64,000 nucleotides of DNA from Prostheceraeus crozeri (GCA_907163375.1 CAJQUW010006146.1:496001-560000), one strand, 5' to 3'; shown: positions 23,400 through 33,435, counted from the stretch's first letter. The notes: generated by a model from the sequence alone, not told the origin. Program-made: numbers and translations.

Positions 23400-24541
23400 A
23401 CCTCCTTAATTTACAGATGGCTTCTGACCCTGCACCTCGACCCTCGGTGGGCCCTCTCTCGACGGAGATGTGTGAAGGCTGGGGAGAGCAGTTGGTGAAA
23501 CATTTCATTCGCGGCGAAAGCCTGAATGTAATAATGGAGGTCTCCGATCCGGCTTTGTCCGACTGGATGACGAAAGTCTCCAGTTGGGCCCTTACCTCGC
23601 TCCGCAAATTTTTTGTCAACCGCATCCGGGACAGGCGCGAGCTTGTCCGGCAGAAGATACAGGAGGTGGAGGACCGCGTACAACGGTGGTTTCAGGTGCA
23701 CCCGTACGTTTCCGATCGCCCCCGACAGGCGGCAACTGCACTGTTCGCAGAGGTGCGACAGCAATTGGCGGCTGTCCGAGAGGTTCCAGCACCCGAGCGT
23801 CAAGCAGCTGCCGCTCAGACCTCCGCGCGAGGAGGCTCCGAGGCCGACCTGGTGACGGAAGTCACTAGGCGGGTTTTGGAGGCCCTTCGTCAAGAAGGGA
23901 TGGCAGCTGCCCCCGTTCGTCCGGTTGCAAGCTACGCCCGCGCTGCAGCATCACCACCACTGTCATCGGTGGCCGTACGCCCGCCAGCGAAAGCTGCGCC
24001 GGGGTCTTCACGTCAGCAGCGTCGACCGGAGCCTTCGAGTGAAAGGGGGTCAACCGGTGTGGTCCTGGTGATCGGGGACTCGAACTTCGTTCGATATCCG
24101 TTCAATAGGTACCCGTACCGCACCATTGCAGTACCTGGCCTTCGGATCGCGAGAGCGATCGGGAGTCTGAGGTCCGCAAAGGATCTTCCTGCGCGGGTCT
24201 CCGCGGTCTTGCTGGGCGTAGGTGTCAACGACACCCGCAGGAGCACTACGTGGAGGCGAGATCTCGAGGACTTGCGGAGGGAGATCCAAGGGCGGTACCC
24301 GGATGCGCCCATTTTTCATGCGGAGGCCCCGGCCGCAAAGCTGAGAGGGGAGGCGCGAAGGTCTGTAGAGGCCGCTAATCGTGAAGCCGCGACGGTTTTC
24401 CGGCAGATTCGGTTCATGCCCGAATTGACGGGGTCAGGGGATCCGCATTATTCGGATACGGAGCGCAACAACCTGGCGCGAAAGTGCCTACGGATCATTG
24501 CACTAAGTGTGCCAGCGCTTAGGCGCGTTAAATTATGGTAA
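23400..24541 (+). CDS. 3' region of the LTR element: coiled/charged segment plus SGNH-hydrolase-like domain
   Basis: The open frame continues downstream of integrase. From the internal Met at about 23417 it would encode about 375 residues: a helical, charged N-terminal part (VNRIRDRRELVRQKIQEVED), an Ala/Pro-rich linker, then VVLVIGDSNF (24062-24090), LLGVGVND (ending 24232) and GDPHYSD (about 24437-24457), ending with its own stop at 24541. These match blocks I (GDS with the nucleophilic Ser), III (GxND) and V (His near Asp) of SGNH/GDSL hydrolases; the Asp sits two rather than three residues before the His. SGNH esterase domains are known in ORF1 of CR1-like LINEs; in an LTR element the position is that of env. 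No signal peptide or membrane segment is visible. Activity is unproven. Confidence 0.7.
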
Positions 24542-24570
24542 GGGTGACGCGGGAGCGTCATGCTTTTATG

Positions 24571-24580
24571 GAGGGGGGGA
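24571..24580 (+). other. Polypurine tract of the LTR element
   Basis: GAGGGGGGGA, three bases before the 3' LTR; the expected plus-strand primer site. Confidence 0.8.
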
Positions 24581-24583
24581 TAA

Positions 24584-25039
24584 TGTAACAGTTTTATGCG
24601 TTTTATGGTCTTTTACTGTGTCATTATCTCATGAACTTTTATTGCGCGCAGATTTTAAAAATGTGAGTGCTGTTCGGCCTGAGTTTCTGTTGTGCTGATC
24701 TGGTTCGGACGCAAGCCGGCCAGTTCGTGATCAAATCAACAAAGGCGACTATATATGTGTTCTTTTCCATCCACAGTGGAATCCGAGTATAGTGACGCGG
24801 CTTCGGACGCGGAAGAGGGTATTCGCCTCTTACGTCTAGACGGCGAGAGCCGTCCTACTGAGTTCTCCAGCGGTTCGTCTGGCGTTGGCGAGAGCCGGCA
24901 GCGAAAGCGAGTGACGTGGGCAGACGAGGCCGAAGAGGAGGAGAAGGAGGCGCGAGAACAGCAGCGAGCGCGGACATCCGAAAGGGTAAGTTGTCGCAAT
25001 TCGTTAAACTATTTTGACCGCGGAACTAGGCCAGTTACA
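24584..25039 (+). repeat. 3' LTR of the 17.9-25.0 kb element
   Basis: 456 bp; I found no difference from the 5' LTR on reading. Followed by the TTTT target duplication at 25040-25043. Confidence 0.95.
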
Positions 25040-25043
25040 TTTT

Positions 25044-25930
25044 CTAAAACAGCTGATTGCTTAAAATGTCGAAATTATGCAAGTTCGTTAAAGAACACGT
25101 AATTTCGCAATGTCAGGACTGCACTAAATTCCTCAAATTAGAGCTTTTCTAATCGATCAACAAATAAAGGTCTCTATGATTGAAAAAAGTGAACATTTTG
25201 CATGGCGGCTCTTAATGGCACACTGTTTTATGACATCTAGAATGGCTGAACAAGTTGAATATTTAATTTAAAACACGACACGGTAGGCTAAAAAAAACTA
25301 CCCTGATGGAGAATCGTGTAAATAATTAGGTAAACAAAAATCAAGAGCGAATGAAAGTAAATTAATGCTAATAACATAGATTAACCTGCTCCAGTATAGA
25401 GGAGGGAGCGAAATACACTTAAAGGCTAGCCGACCCAACTTTTGGAGAGAAGGGAAATAGATGAAAACTTCATTTTGAAATTTCATTTCACAATCAAAGA
25501 ATTAAAATAGAGTTCGCTGTGGAGTGCGGTACATGCAACGAATCTCAGAACGGAATTATACAAAACTAGATTTATTGTAGGTAGACAATCGGTGTTTTAT
25601 ACTCACGTTTTATGCTTGTTCTGCTCAAATTTAATCCATTACGTTTATAAACAAAAAACAATCGGTATCACGATGCAAAAGTAAAACTACACAACAAAAT
25701 GGTCCCATAAGGCATTACGGACATATCTTATTACAGTCATACTTAGAAGGTTCTGTACAATTAACTGCAAAGGTCAACAATCTTCAAGGTCATCAAGCGC
25801 GCGAATACTAAAAGTTCGAAAACCTCCAAGAGGTAAACGTCACATACCGAGTTTACATCATCACATCGCAATAGACATGACGAGAAGCAGACTAAAATTA
25901 TAAATTTTGAAAATCAAGAAACCTAATTAT
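25044..25930. other. Gene-free stretch between two LTR elements
   Basis: About 890 bp of AT-rich sequence with only one short frame (25298-25486 minus, no motif). Nothing recognisable. Confidence 0.6.
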
Positions 25931-25935
25931 TACCG

Positions 25936-26216
25936 TGTAGTTACCGGTATTTGTAATATCGTAGTAAAAGTAGTTTAATTGTAAGAATAACTTGTAGGAA
26001 CCATAAATCCCATTAAGCAAAATCCAACCAAGTAAAGTAGTAAATTCAAGCTATATTGCAGTAGTCAAGCGATCACAAGCTGTTCATAGTAAAAGAGACT
26101 TGAGCGTAAGATACAAAAATTATAAATTTCAAAACGTTTCTAAGTAAGTACAGCTGGTACTCAAGCATTTGAAATTGCACTGCATTAAAACAAGAGCATT
26201 AATTTCGGTTACTACA
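25936..26216 (-). repeat. 3' LTR of the second LTR element
   Basis: 281 bp, TGTAGTTACC.. to ..GGTTACTACA on the plus strand; repeated in the same orientation at 36419-36751. Flanked outside by TACCG. Confidence 0.93.
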
Positions 26217-26231
26217 TTTTCCCTCCTTTTT
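26217..26231 (-). other. Polypurine tract of the second LTR element
   Basis: On the minus strand, AAAAAGGAGGGAAAA directly abuts the 3' LTR; the expected second-strand primer. Confidence 0.75.
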
Positions 26232-26409
26232 CAAAAGGGGTATACATCGACTATAAAATTTTAAACGCATTTATGTACAAACTACCATCGAACTATTCTA
26301 CGTACACCGGTGGTTCTCTTTGAGGAACTCTGTCGCCTGTAGAAGTACGATCGGCACCACAAAACCAAAAACGAAACACAAGGCGATTGAGCCTTCAGAA
26401 AACTGCCTC

Positions 26410-27700
26410 ATCGATTACTTGGCAACGTAATCTCTGAGGTATGACGGTCGACGTCGGTGCCTATTCGAACGGCGTATAGTTTGAGATTCTGGCACAGTAA
26501 TCGGTATCTCAACGGAACATTCTGTGTTTTCATCGAACCGCTCATTTACTGTCATCGGAGTAGGAATAAATGTCGTATCATAATCATTAGTTGTCGACTC
26601 TTGAGCTGTGCGAACTATGTTCCTCGTGTTGATACAAAATCCGTCATCCATCTTGAAAGTGACTGGACCAACTTGCTTGACCAACTTTCGTGTTTGCCCT
26701 TTCTTTGTAATAACACGTTGACCTTCTCTATACGGCGTTGTTGTGCAAGGTCGTCTACGATCGTTATCATATTGGGCATTTGCTTCACTTTTTGATCACG
26801 TTTTGGCCCGCTTCTGTCTGGCCGTGTTCTGTAGAAATGATGTCTAGGTTTGTCTTCACCTTATAGGATAGCATCAACTCGGACGGCATTTTGTTCGTCG
26901 AAGACTGCATAGTTGCATTGTAGTTCTGTACGTAGTTGTCGATTATTTGTTGTAATTTGTTGACACTTTTTGCAGATGTTGCACCTAGCAATTTATTCAA
27001 ATTCCTATTAACCTGCTCTACGACCCCGTTACTCTGTGGATTATAAACAGAAGAACGTCTATGAATTATTCCTCTAGTGCGTAAGAACTCAGAAAATTCA
27101 TGGGAGATGAATTGAGGTCCATTGTCGGAGGTTAGTATTGTGCATTGTCCAAAAAGCGAGAAGAGACTGCTTAAAAATTCAATAACTTTCGCAGAAGTAA
27201 CAGAGCTAGTGACACGTGCAGACATAAATTTTGTGTAACAGTCTATCACAACAATGACACAATAAGGTCTGTGAGACTCGTCATAGTTCGGACCTTTAAT
27301 ATCAATGGCAATTTGATGCCAAGGTCTGTGTATATATTTCGGCACTTGTACCGGAGATTCGCGTATTGGTTCACGACAGCAAATGCAAGATCGTAGTTAT
27401 GACTCAACGTTCGAGTTCAAATTAGGCCACCAGTAAAATTCACGTATACGGGATTTACATTTAGAAATACGCATGTGACCCTCGTGTGCAATGGATACGA
27501 TCCGGTCGCGAAGCATCGGAGGAATACAAAATTTGTCACCACGACACACTACGCCATCGATCACAGATAGTCTTTACTCACATTCCAAAATCCAATGAGA
27601 GATTATGGTAATTCAGAAGCACGTTGAGGCCAACCATTCTTTATCGTACTTATCAATTCTTGAAAGACATCATCATTATCAGTCCCTTGCTGAAGTTCTT
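26410..27700 (-). pseudogene. Integrase region of the second LTR element (fossil)
   Basis: The minus strand encodes PWHQIAIDIKGP (first catalytic Asp), ILTSDNGPQFISHEF (second Asp) and NPQSNGVVEQVNRNLN (catalytic Glu), the DDE core of retroviral-type integrases, near 26785-27345. A C-terminal part near 26415-26684 has MVKQVGPVTFKMDDG and a basic end (RRSNRHRRRPSYL). The zinc-binding N-terminal region lies in degraded sequence to the right, next to the PLE-A insertion. Broken; part of the 25.9-36.75 kb fossil. Confidence 0.88.
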
Positions 27701-27799
27701 GAATTGAAATAGGGCTTTTTCAAAATAGTAAAATTCCGCTTAAACAGCATTATAAAGAATGAATCGAAAGTAGTCGATGCTGTTATTATTATTTTATTT

Positions 27800-27833
27800 C
27801 CCAAATTTTCGCCTACACAGGCCGCGTCAGGGG
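27800..27833 (-). ncRNA. Hammerhead-ribozyme-like motif, PLE-A left end
   Basis: Inverted copy of the motif at 31393-31426. Minus-strand order: CCC (stem I), CTGACGCG (core, compare CTGANGA), GCC-loop-GGC (stem II), GAAA, ATTT (palindromic AATT as stem III), GGG (stem I). Two core positions deviate from consensus, so activity is doubtful. Confidence 0.45.
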
Positions 27834-28030
27834 ATAAAAGGATTTTATGTTTACAAATATCAAACGATTTTGAAAAATATTGTTAGTAAGATATCAAGGT
27901 TTCAGTAAGTAAATAAAATCCATAGAATTATTGATAGTATATGAAGTGCATAGATGTAATAATTACATAGATGTCATAGATGTAAAAATTACTCATGGAG
28001 GTATAAGCATAGAGAATGTTATCTAATAAT

Positions 28031-29083
28031 TCATATAAAAAGGAAATGTTTATAGTGTTCACGTTCTTCTCTCGAGTTAATTTTCGGTTGTAGCTTGTTG
28101 ATCCACACTGCTTCACGTAGTCTGATGTTAATATTGTCGTGTTCTTGTGTTATTCCTTCTGTTGTTATGTGGTTACTGTTGCATAATTTCAAATGTTTAT
28201 GTACTGATGATCCTTTTTGAGTAACGTGCTCTTTAATTCTGGTATGCAGTAGTCTGATGGTACTCCCAATATAAAATTTTTGACATTTCGAACAAGTTAT
28301 TTTATAAATCACATTCTGTATGAAACAAAGTTCGTTGTTGTTAATGGGACAATTAGTGAGTTGACATATTTTGTTGGTTGTGATTTTCTTTTGTAATACA
28401 TTCCTCAGAGTTTTTGAACGTTGTGCAAGTCCAACATTCAGTTGTTCTTGTTGGAATATTCTCTTTATATTCTGGTTCATTCGATCCGAAATGAATGGTA
28501 ATTTCTGATAACATTTCTTCTTGTTCATGTTATTTTCATTTTTCTTATTTCGTCGTCGTTTTTTCGAAGCTTGAATGAATTTTTCTGGATAATCGTTCAA
28601 TCGTAACACTTTATCGAAATTTTGTAGATGACTTTCGGCTATGGATTTGTTCGAGCATCGTTCTTCAATTCTATTTCGTTCATTATGGATAACTGCCAGC
28701 TTAGTGGATGTAGATATATTGGACTTGAAGTTAATGAAAATATCTCTTTTGGCTGTTTTCTTGTAGAAGTTAAAGATTGGTTCATTGGAGTTCGTCGTAA
28801 TTGTAAAGTCTAAAAGACTCAAAGTATTGTTATCATTTGATAGTTCAATTTCGAATTGAATGTTTGGATTTTGTGCATTAAGAAGTGTATGGAATTCAAT
28901 TGCTTTCTCTTTGTTTTCTGTTAATACGAAACAGTCATCAACATATCGTTTAAATATCCATATATTGTTGATACTTTGTAAAGCTCTCTTTTCTATGTTG
29001 TCCATGAGTAGAATTGCTAATATCGGTGATAAAGATGAGCCCATTGGTAAGCCTTTGACTTGCTTGTATATTTCGTTTTCGTA
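28031..29083 (-). CDS. PLE-A reverse transcriptase (C-terminal part) plus GIY-YIG nuclease
   Basis: Penelope-type protein that copies RNA and nicks the target. From the PLE-C junction the frame has YENEIYKQVKGLPMGSSLSP, the RT motif with the MGS-LSP signature. Then come catalytic RYVDD and the thumb region, a basic nuclear-localisation-like run (KKRRRNKK), and a GIY-YIG nuclease with the Penelope-specific Cys pair: IYKITCSKCQKFYIGST, then TRIKEHV and a downstream Glu region (REAVWINKLQP). It ends with its own stop at 28031. The upstream RT part (30938-31225; SYDVITMYPSIPIEEAI) is separated by PLE-C. The frame stays open up to the insertion, so PLE-A was probably little decayed when PLE-C arrived. 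Confidence 0.88.
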   Translation of the reverse strand, partial: YENEIYKQVKGLPMGSSLSPILAILLMDNIEKRALQSINNIWIFKRYVDDCFVLTENKEKAIEFHTLLNAQNPNIQFEIELSNDNNTLSLLDFTITTNSNEPIFNFYKKTAKRDIFINFKSNISTSTKLAVIHNERNRIEERCSNKSIAESHLQNFDKVLRLNDYPEKFIQASKKRRRNKKNENNMNKKKCYQKLPFISDRMNQNIKRIFQQEQLNVGLAQRSKTLRNVLQKKITTNKICQLTNCPINNNELCFIQNVIYKITCSKCQKFYIGSTIRLLHTRIKEHVTQKGSSVHKHLKLCNSNHITTEGITQEHDNINIRLREAVWINKLQPKINSREEREHYKHFLFI

Positions 29084-29272
29084 TGTAAAATATGTTCGCT
29101 TTGTTGGTGCCCATTTGTATAGTATCCAAATTAAGGAAAACGACATTTATTGCCCGGCGCTTCGTCCGTTCTCTATTGGAGCGTACACGGAACTGAATCA
29201 AATGCAAGAAGGTGGACAGTTGCAAAATACCGTCATGACAATTATTCACATTGACTGACAGATACACTATAT

Positions 29273-29372
29273 ATCACATATAATGTCCAACGTTTCGCGC
29301 ACGGGGATGTTAGTCTCCACTAATGTCTTCACTAACATCCCCGTGCGCGAAACGTTGGACATTATATGTGAT
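29273..29372. repeat. 42 bp perfect inverted repeat at the PLE-C 5' truncation
   Basis: Arms 29273-29314 and 29331-29372 are exact reverse complements with a 16-base loop. The right arm is the RT coding sequence (TNIPVRETLDI...), so the left arm is an inverted duplicate of the first codons of the truncated body. It marks the head-to-head junction between the inverted copy and the body. Confidence 0.9.
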
Positions 29373-30518
29373 GTTTTGTATCGATCGACCAGGAGCCCGC
29401 CGAAGATCGGTCGGAATTACCTCAGCGAAGAGAGCCTGCGAGAGTTACTGGTGATGATATCCTGTGACGTCAAGTTTGCATTCAATGGCGAAGCTTATTT
29501 ACAGAAAGATGGTTTGGCTATGGGCAGCCCTCTATCGGGATCCTTTGCGGACATCTTCGTGGGATTTCATGAGCAACATGTGCTTCATGCTACCAAGCCC
29601 AAGCTTTACGTGAGATACGTCGATGACGTCTTTATCATCTCAAACAACGCCGAAGAATCCGAAGCCATTTTCCGGAAGCTGAATGCCATGCACCCCAGTC
29701 TGGCCTATACAAAGGACGATGGAAACACATTCCTTGACGTTCAAGTAGTGCAGTCCTGCGGTCGGTTGCTGACGAGGGTGTATCGGAAGGCCAGCTTCAC
29801 AGGACTTTATGTGAACTTCGCGTCCTTCTGCCCCAAGAGGTATAAAGTGAACCTCATACGAACCCTGTTCCATCGTGTTCGGAGAATCTGCTCGCCGCAG
29901 TTTCTGGCTGAAGAGGAATCATCGCTGGAGAATATCCTCATCAAGAACGGATATCCTCTTTGGTTCATCAGGAGGCATTCTGCGGTGACGGACAAGGTTC
30001 CTACGGTGGAGAAGAAGCGGTTGTTCCTTCGACTTCCTTACTATGGACACCAGTCTACCGAGGTTTCGCGTGCCATCGTCAGGAAGGTGGAACAATGCTA
30101 CTTCCAGGTCCAGCTGTGCGTGGTCTACAAGACGACTCATCTGTGCTCAAATGCTCCCAAGGATGCCGTCCCACTTCCCTATCAGAACAATATTGTGTAC
30201 AATTATCGCTGTGGTTGCGGAGCGACCTACGTGGGGAAGTGCACAAGGCCCTTACGACTTCGTGTCAAGGAGCATTTGCCAAAGTGGCTGGAGAAGGGTT
30301 CGACGAGACCGCGGTCCACTAAGGATCCTGCGTCGGCAATCACCAAGCATCTGCAACAGTGCTCTCACCGGACCAGTGTATCTCCCACAGACTTCAAAGC
30401 TGTGAAGAAGTGTCGCTCGAGTTACGAGCTCTTCATAGCGGAAGGCGTCGCCATCAAATGGAGGAACCCGTCTCTGTGTGTTCATAAGGACCGTATATTC
30501 CTTTCCACTATCTTATAG
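29283..30518 (+). CDS. PLE-C reverse transcriptase plus GIY-YIG nuclease (5'-truncated)
   Basis: Penelope-type protein. True homology begins near 29331 with TNIPVRETLDIICDVLYRS (RT motif after the missing first Asp). Then come AYLQKDGLAMGSPLSGSFAD, catalytic YVRYVDDVF and FLDVQVV, a middle linker, and a GIY-YIG nuclease: VYNYRCGCGATYVGKCTRPL followed by RLRVKEHLPKWL, with a likely catalytic Glu in LFIAEGVAI. The first 16 codons read through the hairpin formed by the 5' truncation and are not RT sequence. The GC content of the frame is higher than that of the surrounding DNA. Without the first RT motifs it cannot be a complete enzyme. Confidence 0.88.
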   Translation: MSNVSRTGMLVSTNVFTNIPVRETLDIICDVLYRSTRSPPKIGRNYLSEESLRELLVMISCDVKFAFNGEAYLQKDGLAMGSPLSGSFADIFVGFHEQHVLHATKPKLYVRYVDDVFIISNNAEESEAIFRKLNAMHPSLAYTKDDGNTFLDVQVVQSCGRLLTRVYRKASFTGLYVNFASFCPKRYKVNLIRTLFHRVRRICSPQFLAEEESSLENILIKNGYPLWFIRRHSAVTDKVPTVEKKRLFLRLPYYGHQSTEVSRAIVRKVEQCYFQVQLCVVYKTTHLCSNAPKDAVPLPYQNNIVYNYRCGCGATYVGKCTRPLRLRVKEHLPKWLEKGSTRPRSTKDPASAITKHLQQCSHRTSVSPTDFKAVKKCRSSYELFIAEGVAIKWRNPSLCVHKDRIFLSTIL

Positions 30519-30937
30519 GCCCCAGGCATTTTCTAGATGTGCAAATTATTCATTCATTTATTATTTATTCTTTTATATCTGTTAACATCAGTTTGCACAA
30601 GTAAACATTGGCCCTGCAGTATTCATTATCGAATTAGCATTTGTGACTTACCATACATTTCTTAGTATTATGTACATAACATGTTTTGACCTTTAATTAA
30701 TGATGTATGACTTCTACCTTAGGCATTTAGCTTTGTCTCTGATTTACGTATGACGTCATTGCATGCTTTGTTGTGTGTAGTGTATCTGTCAGTCAATGTG
30801 AATAATTGTCATGACGGTATTTTGCAACTGTCCACCTTCTTGCATTTGATTCAGTTCCGTGTACGCTCCAATAGAGAACGGACGAAGCGCCGAGCAATAA
30901 ATGTCGTTTTCCTTAATTTGGATACTGTAAAATATGT

Positions 30938-31225
30938 GTTATCTAAAATTACTTTGAGAAGGTTTATGATTGCTTGAAGAGGACTATTTCCGAGGTTGTT
31001 AATTCCTTGTTGTAGAAGAATGTTGTTTACTTGAAAGATAGCTTCTTCAATTGGGATGGAAGGATACATCGTAATCACATCATAACTGCACGGATACGTA
31101 AAGTTGTCGTTATAATTGGAAGAAATAAAATGAATCAATTCTTGACTGTTCTTTAGATGAGCTTCTACTGTTGATAACAAAGGAGATAACATTTTGCTGA
31201 GTAACCAAGCTAGTTTCTTCGTATT
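30938..31225 (-). pseudogene. PLE-A reverse transcriptase, upstream part
   Basis: Minus-strand frame with KLAWLLSKMLSPLLSTVEAH, then LKNSQELIHFI, then the first catalytic block CSYDVITMYPSIPIEEAIF (the Asp and Ser-Ile-Pro signature of Penelope RTs), then LLKVILDNTYFT, which leads into the motif now lying beyond PLE-C. 5'-truncated: the N-terminal region expected of a full Penelope protein is replaced by the inverted terminal copy. Confidence 0.8.
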
Positions 31226-31392
31226 CTATGATTATATTATATTATTCTATGACATCTATGTGATTATTACATCTATGCACTTCATATACTATCAATACTT
31301 CTATGGATTTTATTTACTTACTGAAACCTTGATATCTTACTAACAATATTTTTCAAAATCGTTTGATATTTGTAAACATAAAATCCTTTTAT

Positions 31393-31426
31393 CCCCTGAC
31401 GCGGCCTGTGTAGGCGAAAATTTGGG
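31393..31426 (+). ncRNA. Hammerhead-ribozyme-like motif, PLE-A right end
   Basis: Plus-strand copy: CCC CTGACGCG GCC TGTGTA GGC GAAA ATTT GGG. Stem I is 3 bp, stem II 3 bp, and stem III is a two-pair palindrome, the minimal form described for Penelope-like elements. The core differs from the consensus at the position after the conserved G. Confidence 0.45.
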
Positions 31427-31499
31427 AAATAAAATAATAATAACAGCATCGGCTACTTTCGATTCATGAAATAGGGCTGTTGTTCACTTGACCTAACGA

Positions 31500-33305
31500 C
31501 ACAGTAAAAAGTTTGATGTGCGAGTCTTTATCCTGAAATGGTACTCTTGACAAAGCATCGGCAACTAAATTCTGTTTTCCTGGGATGTACTGTACTTCAA
31601 AGTTGTATTGTAATAACTTTGTTGCCCAGCGAATCACTCGGCAAGGCGCAGACCCACCTTCAAGCGAATTATACAGAAGCTGTTTTATACATTAGTGGTC
31701 TGTCCTGATCATGAATCGCCTTCCGTATAAGTATTGGTGTAGGCGTTCGGTACCCCAAAGTACTGCGAGAAATTCTTTCTCAGAAACAGAATAGGTCTTA
31801 TCGATGTCGGACAACTTTCTGCTGAGGAAGTATACTGGACGTTCTTCACCAGTCGACACGCACTTTTGAGACAAAACCGCTGAAATGCCATAACCAGATG
31901 CGTCAGTGGTAAGATAAGTTGGAGTGTCAATATCACAATCAAAAAATGCGAGCGGAATGTAATTAGATAGACAGTCTTTCAAATTGCAAAATTCACTTTG
32001 ATGTTGTTCAGTCCACTGAAAAGTAACATTCTCACGCAACAAGTCGTAAAGTGATGCGGAAATACACGCTGCATTCGGTATGAAATTTCTAAAAATTGAT
32101 CAACCCCATGAATGATCGTAGCGACTGTTTGTCATGAGGAACTGGAGCACACATAATAGCTTCAAGTGTCTCAGGCAGAGGCGAAATTCCTTGAGGTCCG
32201 AGCATACGACGCAAAAATGGCACACTAGTTTGCCGGTAAATACATTTTTCCTCATTCAAAGTCATACCGTAGGAACGTAACTGGTCCAAAGTTGACTTGA
32301 GACACACATCATGCTCATGAAGCGATTTTCCGAAAATCAGGATATCATCCAGATAACTAACTGTATTTCGACAGTTTCGTAAAATTGTGAAAATCACTTT
32401 CATGTAGGCCGACGGTGCATTAGCTAGTCCAAACGGTAGGCGTTTGTACCGAAACTGACCCACATGCGAAGTAAATGCTGTTAAATCACAGGAGTCTTCC
32501 CTGATTTCAAGTTGGTGATAGGCAGCTCACAAATCTAACATAGAAAAATACTTTGCCCCGGTCAACTTAGCAAAAATGTCGTCGACTGTTGGGAGAGGGT
32601 GCTGGTTGACAACAATATGCTGGTTGATTTTCTTATAATCAACGCAAGGTCTTATTTAGTTGTTAGCTTTGGGTACAACAACAATAGGAGAAAGGTAAGG
32701 GGATGAGTCGATTTCTTCTATGATGTCATCCTGCAATAACTTGCTGATTTCATTCTCAACAGCTGACTGTAGAGCAAATGGAATACGTCTCTGTTTTTGA
32801 ACTAGAGAGGATGGAGCATCATTTTTCAGTTGAATATAAAACTGAAAACCTTTCAATTTCGGTAACACTGTTACAATTTCAGTTTTTGGAATATCAGTGC
32901 GAGCTACAGAGCAAGAAACAAGCTCAGCATTTTGACCACGCTTAACAGTAACGTCAAGGTGAAAAATAGCATCTGCACCCAAGACTGGTTGATGGTCAAC
33001 ACGTAGTACAAGAAAATCGATGTATGCAGACTTGCCATTAAAATGACACAGTACACCTTTCAAAATTCCCGCAACATCAATTACATGAGTATGATCAAAA
33101 TTTTGTAGTATAGCATCGTCTAAAAGTAGTAAGTCTCTTGCAAAATGTTTCTTATAAAATGAAAAATTCAATGAGGAGATAACTGAACCAGAATCTACCA
33201 GAAAAAATTCACTGACATTTGAATTATTATCAGTGGTAATGCTCATAGAAACATACGATTTCTTTACACGAGAAGACAAATTGGCTGCAGAACACACTAA
33301 ATCAT
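31500..33305 (-). pseudogene. Protease, RT and RNase H region of the second LTR element (fossil)
   Basis: Minus strand, in order: aspartic protease with FFLVDSGSVISSLNF near 33190 and VLGADAIF near 32970; RT N-terminal part with LLQDDIIEEIDSSPYLSPIV near 32700; RT core with YKRLPFGLANAPSAYMK near 32420 and catalytic SYLDDILIF near 32345; RNase H with YLTTDASGYGISAVLSQK near 31890 and the MIRTDH block near 31700. The family is Ty3/gypsy. It lies between PLE-B and PLE-A. Broken at a few places. Confidence 0.88.
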
Positions 33306-33435
33306 TAGTACGCACATGTTGATGGATTTCGTCGGGAAGTTCATAATATGAGAAAAACAATAATCTGTCGTTAGTCTCTCCTCAATACTTTTTTCCAATA
33401 TGCGAGTGATTTGAATAAAAAGGCAGATGCTATGC

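Larger units (their letters stand above)
17899..25039 (+). mobile_element. Ty3/gypsy-type LTR element with SGNH-like 3' domain
   Basis: A 7,141 bp LTR element, treated here as a virus-like fossil. It has two 456 bp LTRs bounded by TGTAAC and GTTACA, a TTTT target duplication on both sides (17895-17898 and 25040-25043), a tRNA-Leu-type primer site just inside the left LTR and a purine tract just before the right LTR. Domain order is gag, protease, reverse transcriptase, RNase H, integrase, which is the Ty3/gypsy order. A 3' region with an SGNH/GDSL-hydrolase-like domain follows. I saw no difference between the LTRs by eye, so the insertion should be recent, yet the pol region is not intact: about four or five breaks in frame are apparent. 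Either the inserted copy was already defective or the assembly contains small errors. Confidence 0.92.
29096..30925 (+). mobile_element. Penelope-like element C (PLE-C), nested in PLE-A
   Basis: A 1,830 bp insertion bounded by the 12 bp duplication TGTAAAATATGT (29084-29095 and 30926-30937). Its ends are inverted repeats of about 150 bp (about 29122-29270 and 30777-30925), plus some 26 unmatched bases on the left. The body is on the plus strand, opposite to PLE-A, and begins within the RT domain (5'-truncated). Being the innermost layer, it is the youngest of the Penelope insertions in this stack, and its 411-codon frame is uninterrupted. Confidence 0.9.
27717..31466 (-). mobile_element. Penelope-like element A (PLE-A), itself interrupted by PLE-C
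   Basis: Inserted into the pol region of the second LTR element. The 12 bp target duplication TGAAATAGGGCT lies at 27705-27716 and 31467-31478. A 221 bp inverted repeat (27760-27980 and 31246-31466) forms its ends, with 43 extra bases on the left. This is the usual Penelope layout in which an inverted, truncated copy precedes a 5'-truncated body. The body runs on the minus strand. Coding begins at about 31225 already inside the RT domain (KLAWLLSKMLSPL), so the N-terminal part of the protein is absent. PLE-C lies at 29096-30925 within the body. Confidence 0.9.

Noticed and set aside
23272-24319. Several long minus-strand and plus-strand frames over the 3' part of the LTR element
   Set aside because: Shadows of the GC-rich coding frame on the plus strand; no motifs of their own.
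29273-29372. The PLE-C hairpin as a hammerhead ribozyme (has GAAACGTTGG)
   Set aside because: The right arm is ordinary RT coding sequence and no CTGANGA core is present.
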